NCBI GenBank assembly: GCA_016872015.1
Contig: VHBK01000013.1
Span: 1-35,189, forward strand
Source of the DNA: Nitrososphaerota archaeon
GTDB lineage: Archaea; Thermoproteota; Nitrososphaeria; Nitrososphaerales; Nitrosopumilaceae
DNA: 35,189 nucleotides
Direction: 5' to 3'
Part shown: positions 31,241-35,189 of the stretch, in pieces
How the letters are laid out: the number at the start of each line of letters is the position of its first letter
How positions within the stretch are numbered: position 1 is the stretch's first letter
The notes under the pieces: generated by a model
Seen by the model: the letters and a program-made list of their open reading frames with translations, nothing else
The model's database searches: none
What the model was told of the DNA's origin: nothing
Program-made: the position numbers and the translations under genes

Positions 31241-32182
31241 CTATACTTTTTGCTCAACACCTACGGTGTCTATTTTTGTTGCAAAGCATTCGTATTCTGA
31301 TAGTGCATCAAGTGTGTTTTTCAGATTGGATTCATCAACTAGTACTACAATGCATCCGCCATCTCCTGCGCCGGTCAGCTTTGCACCATAGGCTGTGTTT
31401 TTGACTAATTGCACCATCGAATCCAGAGTTTGGTTTGATACATCTATTTTTTGTAGGTGTGCTTGGTTTACGTTCATTTTTTCTCCTATTTTTTTAAGAT
31501 CATTTGCCTTTAGAGCCTCCAAGGATTCTTCAATCAATGCGGATTCATTCTGGCAAAGAAGGGAAAACTCGTCAGGATGTTTCTCCTTGAATTGCTTTAC
31601 ACGTGATACTACTTTGCTGGTTGAATGAATAATCTTGGAGTTGGCAATGACTAGCTGAAACTTGGGTGCAAGGTTCAGGTTTTTTGTTCCTTGTTTTGTG
31701 TATTCCATTATTCCACCAAAGGTACAGCTTGCAGTGTCTGCACCAGACGCATTCTCAAAGACCGTCTTTTCTGCTTCCAGTGCTAGCTTTAGGGTTTCTT
31801 CTTTGGAAGGTTTTGCAAAAAGACCGGAAATTGAACTTGCTGCGGCAACGCAACAAGCAGATGATGATCCAAGGCCGACGCCAGATGGGATCTCTGATCG
31901 TATTGCTATTTTGAGTCCAGATTCGGAATTGAATCGCTTTAGGATTTTTTGAGCAACAAATACTACCGGCCTAAACTTTGCATCGACATTTTTGATTGGT
32001 TCATCTTTTGGTATGGAAATGGTTCCAAGTGTAGAATTTACCTGAATTATACCGGAATTGACAAGCTCGGACTCTACTGTTATCCTCTTGTCTATTGCAC
32101 ATAAGATTGCCTTTCCGCCATACACGATAAAGTGCTCGCCAAACAAGATTACCTTTGCAGGCGCAGACGCTATTGATTTCAA
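31241..32182 (-). CDS. mvk: Mevalonate kinase
   Basis: This GHMP kinase phosphorylates mevalonate. The 313-aa protein has SAPAKVILFGEHFIVYGG (6-23) as the N-terminal catalytic segment and IPSGVGLGSSSACCVAAA (98-115) as the ATP-binding GHMP motif. The C-terminal KLTGAGDGGCIVVLV (about 278-292) is motif 3. TTG start overlaps the memo stop (TAGTTG). No phosphomevalonate kinase or mevalonate diphosphate decarboxylase is encoded here, while ipk is next, as in other archaea. Confidence 0.95.
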   Translation of the reverse strand: MKSIASAPAKVILFGEHFIVYGGKAILCAIDKRITVESELVNSGIIQVNSTLGTISIPKDEPIKNVDAKFRPVVFVAQKILKRFNSESGLKIAIRSEIPSGVGLGSSSACCVAAASSISGLFAKPSKEETLKLALEAEKTVFENASGADTASCTFGGIMEYTKQGTKNLNLAPKFQLVIANSKIIHSTSKVVSRVKQFKEKHPDEFSLLCQNESALIEESLEALKANDLKKIGEKMNVNQAHLQKIDVSNQTLDSMVQLVKNTAYGAKLTGAGDGGCIVVLVDESNLKNTLDALSEYECFATKIDTVGVEQKV

Positions 32183-33009
32183 CTAAACACGATTGATGCG
32201 TATCCTACAACGGAGCTCTTGTCTCCGGCAACGTCTCCGCTTGTTGCATACTTGAGCAGTCTTCCTTGTGTCGCTCCAAGTTCCTTGCATGCAATCATAG
32301 TTGAGGCAATTGCTCCGTATCCACACGCACTTACCCTCCTTTCATTCAATACTTTATAGAATTTTTCCACATCTAATTTCAGTATCGGTTCGATGAGTGC
32401 CTTGTCCTGCTTGTACGCAAACTCGTTTGTCTCATAATGCGTAAAGTCAGATGAGCCAATTATGATGGTTTTTCTTACTTTTGCAAGCTTGGCAACGGCA
32501 CTACCAACTTCTTGCATGTATTCATAATCTTGATCATTTAGAATGATGGGTAGAATCTTGAATGGTTTTTTGTAGAATTGCATGAGCATTGGTACTTGCA
32601 CCTCGATGCTATGCTCTCTTGTGTGGGAAAAATAATCGATTTCAATTATTTTTGATATTTCGTTGATTTGTTTTGCAGCATCCGAATCGACTTCTACTGG
32701 ACCTAGCGGTGTGTCCCAAGAACAATCCTTCATTGTTGCAATGTTGCACCCAATTCCCCAATGATTTGGGCCCAAAATCACGGCGGTATCAAAGTCTTGG
32801 CCTGCAATGCACTCAAAGGAATGAGTAGCCACAGGACCTGAATACATGTAGCCTGCATGGGGGCAGATTGCTCCGTAGATTTTTTCTTTTTTTTGATGAA
32901 TCTGACCTATCCCAAATTCGCTTGATATGGAATGAATAATTGATTGCTCGAGTTTTGATTTTTCTTTTGGGTAGAACATGCCAGCAACTGCTGGTGTTCT
33001 AATTCGCAT
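32179..33009 (-). CDS. MEMO1-family protein (AmmeMemoRadiSam protein B)
   Basis: The 276-aa protein shows the MEMO pattern: RTPAVAGMFYP at the start, AICPHAGYMYSGPVA (about 47-61), ILGPNHWG and DYFSHTREHSIEVQVPML, GSSDFTHY and VSACGYGAIASTM. These hold the His and Cys residues of the class III dioxygenase-like fold. Human MEMO1 binds metal and acts in redox and migration signalling. The archaeal role is unknown. It sits between rps2 (0 nt gap) and mvk, a known archaeal gene order. ATG start. Confidence 0.93.
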   Translation of the reverse strand: MRIRTPAVAGMFYPKEKSKLEQSIIHSISSEFGIGQIHQKKEKIYGAICPHAGYMYSGPVATHSFECIAGQDFDTAVILGPNHWGIGCNIATMKDCSWDTPLGPVEVDSDAAKQINEISKIIEIDYFSHTREHSIEVQVPMLMQFYKKPFKILPIILNDQDYEYMQEVGSAVAKLAKVRKTIIIGSSDFTHYETNEFAYKQDKALIEPILKLDVEKFYKVLNERRVSACGYGAIASTMIACKELGATQGRLLKYATSGDVAGDKSSVVGYASIVFS

Positions 33010-33633
33010 CTATTCTAGTTCCTCTTCAGAAATCTTTGTCTCAAAATCGTCGATTTCGTATTTCATTGGGTCATTTTCGCCCAGCTTTCCCTTTTGGATC
33101 AGTATTTCTCTTGCCAGCAACCAAAATACTGTGGCAAGTGACTTTCTTCCTCTATTGTTTGCTGGAATGACTACATCAATTTTTGATGTGACATTGTCAG
33201 TATTTGATACACCAATGACTGGAATTCCGGCATTTGTTGCCTCTATGATTGCCTGCGAGTCAACTTGAGGATCAGAAATGATTACTAGTTTTGGTTCAGT
33301 GTAATATGGCAATGATGGGTTGGTCAGTGTTCCTGGCATGAATCTGCTTAGCATTTTGCGAGCACCAGTGATTTCGCAGAATTTCTCAATTGGTGTGCTT
33401 GCATATTCTCGTCCAGAGCAAACCAAGATTTGTGATGGCTCGATTCTGTTGATGAATTTAGCTGCAGTCTTGACTCTTGCCAATGTTTGGTCCAGATCAA
33501 TCATGTAGAGTCCTTCAGGACTTGCCTTTGTGATAAATGGCTGCATGAAGGTTGTCTTGACAGTAGTTCCTACTCTTATACCGGTAGAGAGGATCTTTTT
33601 CTTGATGTCTTGTGGTTCTGTCTGCTGACTCAT
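33010..33633 (-). CDS. rps2: Small ribosomal subunit protein uS2
   Basis: This is a structural protein of the 30S subunit, at the head-platform junction. The 207-aa protein is an archaeal-length uS2: TTFMQPFITKASPEGLYMIDLDQTLARVKTAAKFI, LVCSGREYASTPIEKF, RFMPGTLTNP, PKLVIISDPQVDSQAIIEATNAGIPVIGVSNTDN, and a C-terminal LATVFWLLAREILIQKG. ATG start. The upstream neighbours eno and rpoN match the standard archaeal order. The stop is followed directly by memo. Confidence 0.97.
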   Translation of the reverse strand: MSQQTEPQDIKKKILSTGIRVGTTVKTTFMQPFITKASPEGLYMIDLDQTLARVKTAAKFINRIEPSQILVCSGREYASTPIEKFCEITGARKMLSRFMPGTLTNPSLPYYTEPKLVIISDPQVDSQAIIEATNAGIPVIGVSNTDNVTSKIDVVIPANNRGRKSLATVFWLLAREILIQKGKLGENDPMKYEIDDFETKISEEELE

Positions 33634-33642
33634 TTTACGATT

Positions 33643-34881
33643 TTAAACCTCTGCCATACCCGATATTAAACCATGCTCTGAGAGACGAATCAATTCGTTT
33701 AGTTTTGCTATTCTCTCGCCGCCCACTACGCCCACCTTTAGCATTTTAGAACCTGTGGCAACTCCGATATGAGATATCTGGTAATCTGTGGATTCGCCTG
33801 ATCTGTGTGATGTTATGATTCCTATTTTGTTCTTGGTTGCAATCTGTGCAAATTCTAGCGCGTCATAGAGGCTTCCTGCCTGGTTTACCTTGAGAATGAC
33901 ACCGGTGCATGATTTTTTCTTTACTGCTTTTTGCAGAATTTTTGGATTTGTGACTGTTAGGTCATCGCCTGTGACAAACATCTTTGGGAATTTCTTTGTC
34001 AGTACAGCCATGTCATCAAATGCTTCCTCATGTACTGCGTCTTCTGCATAGATTAGCTTGTATTTTTTGATGATATCTGCGGCAAAGTCGATTTGCTCTT
34101 CTGGAGTGTTCTCAAAGCCAGCCCTGTCGTAAACGTACTTTTTCTTTTTCTCATCCCACTGCGTTGATGATGCAAAGTCAACGCCTAATGCTACTTCTTT
34201 TCCTAATGTGTAGCCTAGACTTTCTATTGCTTGGGCGGAGATCTCTAGTGCCTTTTCATTGTCCATCTCTGGCGCCCATCCTCCCTCATCACCTCTGCCA
34301 TTGGTAAATCGTGGATTCTCTTTTTGGAGTGTTTTGCCAAGCTCCTTGTGTACTGCCAAGTTCATTTCTATTGACTCTCTTGGTGTCTTTGCTCCAACTG
34401 AGCAGATCAAAATCTCTTGAATGTCTGGTGTTCCAGGGCCTGCATGGGCGCCTCCTCCAAGAATATTTCCTAGCGGGAATGGAAATCTCCATTTTTTGGT
34501 CTGAGATATAACCTTAAAGAATGGCTCGTCTCTTGCTCTTGCCGCAGAATCAATCGATGCTATTGTTAATGCATATGCAACTGCTCCGCCAATCTTGGAG
34601 TAGTTATTGGTAGAATCTATTTTTCTTATCTCTTGTTGAATTGACTTTAGGTCGTCAGAGGCTAGGCCGACAAATTTTTTGAGATTTTTGTTTAGGATTT
34701 GCAGGCTTTTTTCTGGCTTGTTGTCTGCAAAGCTTTGTGCCTCGTATTTTCCGACACTTGCACCAGAGGGGGCACAGGCTCGGCCGAGGTGTTTTTTGTC
34801 TGAAATGACATCTATTTCGATTGTCTTGCTACCGCGACTGTTGTAAAGTAGTCTGCCTCTTACCGATGTGATCTTTGGCAA
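33643..34881 (-). CDS. eno: Enolase
   Basis: Enolase interconverts 2-phosphoglycerate and phosphoenolpyruvate. The 412-aa protein has RLLYNSRGSKTIEIDV at the start, CAPSGASVGKYEA (about 36-48), LPFG-like FPLGNILGGGAHAG (about 134-148), and EDAVHEEAF followed by VTGDDLTVTNP (Mg-binding acids). KVNQAGSLYDALE and ITSHRSGESTD bear the catalytic Lys/His-loop residues. Nothing is missing. The start is TTG 34881, 1 nt after the rpoN TAG (TAG-C-TTG). Its place among ribosomal/RNAP genes is standard for archaea. Confidence 0.96.
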   Translation of the reverse strand: MPKITSVRGRLLYNSRGSKTIEIDVISDKKHLGRACAPSGASVGKYEAQSFADNKPEKSLQILNKNLKKFVGLASDDLKSIQQEIRKIDSTNNYSKIGGAVAYALTIASIDSAARARDEPFFKVISQTKKWRFPFPLGNILGGGAHAGPGTPDIQEILICSVGAKTPRESIEMNLAVHKELGKTLQKENPRFTNGRGDEGGWAPEMDNEKALEISAQAIESLGYTLGKEVALGVDFASSTQWDEKKKKYVYDRAGFENTPEEQIDFAADIIKKYKLIYAEDAVHEEAFDDMAVLTKKFPKMFVTGDDLTVTNPKILQKAVKKKSCTGVILKVNQAGSLYDALEFAQIATKNKIGIITSHRSGESTDYQISHIGVATGSKMLKVGVVGGERIAKLNELIRLSEHGLISGMAEV

Positions 34882-34882
34882 G

Positions 34883-35119
34883 CTACTCTAACTCAGATTG
34901 AACTTCCAAGTAACGTCTTTGGATTGCTTCGTAGAATGGAATGACTTGTTGCATCGTCTCTACAGTTGTCAACATCATTCTTCTGCAGCAATATCTTTTC
35001 AAACCAAGTGAATCTAAAACTTTGACTTGCTCTTCTCCAGCTTTGATTCTGTTTTGATAATCATCGTATTTATCAGCAATTAGATTTCCACAAGTGAAAC
35101 ATCTGACTGGGATTAACAC
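34883..35119 (-). CDS. rpoN: RNA polymerase subunit Rpo10 (RpoN)
   Basis: This small zinc-binding subunit of archaeal RNA polymerase is homologous to Rpb10. The expected start MLIPVRCFTCGNLIADKYDDY fits GTG at 35119 (78 aa). A frame from TTG 35134 adds five hydrophobic residues and moves away from the TATA spacing, so it is rejected. Zinc ligands are CFTCG and the CC pair in RYCCRRM. A TATA box TTATAAAA (35141-35148) is 25.5 nt from the GTG and is probably shared with the divergent tRNA at 35169. It is the first gene of the large minus-strand run. Confidence 0.96.
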   Translation of the reverse strand: MLIPVRCFTCGNLIADKYDDYQNRIKAGEEQVKVLDSLGLKRYCCRRMMLTTVETMQQVIPFYEAIQRRYLEVQSELE

Positions 35120-35140
35120 AACGACAAAAATCAAGTAAGG

Positions 35141-35148
35141 TTATAAAA
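35141..35148. promoter_or_regulatory. Shared TATA box between rpoN and the tRNA at the right edge
   Basis: TTATAAAA is centred (35144.5) 25.5 nt from the rpoN GTG on the left and 24.5 nt from the tRNA 5' end on the right. The starts are 50 nt apart and no second TATA box is present between them. Confidence 0.65.
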
Positions 35149-35168
35149 ACCATCCATGGAATTTTGCT

Positions 35169-35189
35169 GCGGGAGTCGCCAAGCCTGGC
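35169..35189 (+). tRNA. tRNA 5' part, probably tRNA-Leu (cut by window edge)
   Basis: GCGGGAG-TC-GCCAAGCCTGGC gives an acceptor 5' strand, the two linker bases and a D-arm of class II type. Archaeal tRNA-Leu genes commonly begin GCGGG and have GCC-AAGCCTGG in the D-arm. Ser is the alternative. The anticodon lies outside the window, so the identity is not proven. Confidence 0.7.

Noticed and set aside
1-35189. Mobile elements, CRISPR arrays, toxin-antitoxin or restriction systems
   Set aside because: No transposase, integrase, direct-repeat array or defence-type gene was seen. The gene content is core chromosomal.

Overview
The window is a gene-dense chromosomal segment of an ammonia-oxidiser-type archaeon (Nitrososphaerota/Thaumarchaeota, most like the Nitrosopumilus/Nitrosotenuis branch). 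This rests on archaeal GINS23-MCM-Hel308, Alba, Taw1, Bud32, an RpoN-enolase-uS2-MEMO-mevalonate kinase-IPK-Idi-GGPP synthase gene string, archaeal-type GluRS, and archaeal TATA boxes about 25 nt before start codons (leaderless style). The exact genus is a guess. I see no IS element, prophage, CRISPR array or rRNA operon. All clear protein genes look intact.

Layout. 1-6034 (+): replication genes gins23, mcm and hel308, then a GlcNAc-1-P transferase-like membrane enzyme and a small membrane protein. 6031-9255 (-): a sugar-acetyltransferase / Trm112-like / WlbA-like dehydrogenase trio behind ilvE and a nucleotidyltransferase-like gene. 9293-12258: tRNA-Pro, an FNR-like reductase, tRNA-Ala, a HEAT-repeat protein, alba and a PEP-mutase/isocitrate-lyase-family enzyme. 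12371-13714: a secreted protein facing a PadR regulator that has a striking double palindrome over its start. 13794-17376: the succinate dehydrogenase operon sdhA-C-D-B and a convergent MIP18/DUF59 Fe-S protein. 17429-21339: argH, tRNA-Lys, tRNA-Asp, bud32, rdgB and taw1. 21340-22985: a compactly folded non-coding RNA candidate, corA, an unlisted 42-aa membrane microprotein and tRNA-His. 23038-26229: small conserved proteins, a Zn-alcohol dehydrogenase, a methyltransferase, UPF0147 and a Rieske ferredoxin. 26262-35119 (-): a long operon-like run, FAH-family protein, gltX, GGPP synthase, idi, ipk, mvk, memo, rps2, eno and rpoN read from right to left. A class II tRNA (probably Leu) is cut by the right edge.

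How the genes fit together. gins23-mcm-hel308 links replicative helicase parts with a repair helicase. mvk-ipk-idi-ggps supplies C5 units and GGPP for archaeal ether lipids. sdhACDB is complex II/TCA. bud32 and taw1 modify tRNA, among five complete tRNA genes plus one partial.

Most interesting: (1) a roughly 106-nt three-way-junction RNA at 21516-21621 with no family I recognise, upstream of corA; (2) four divergent gene pairs whose starts lie 50-53 nt apart with one near-symmetrical TATA box in the middle, suggesting shared bidirectional promoters; (3) a PadR operator made of two abutting 12-bp palindromes, with a half-site in the promoter of the neighbouring secreted-protein gene; (4) an Idi-1 protein with Ala at the usual catalytic Cys position.
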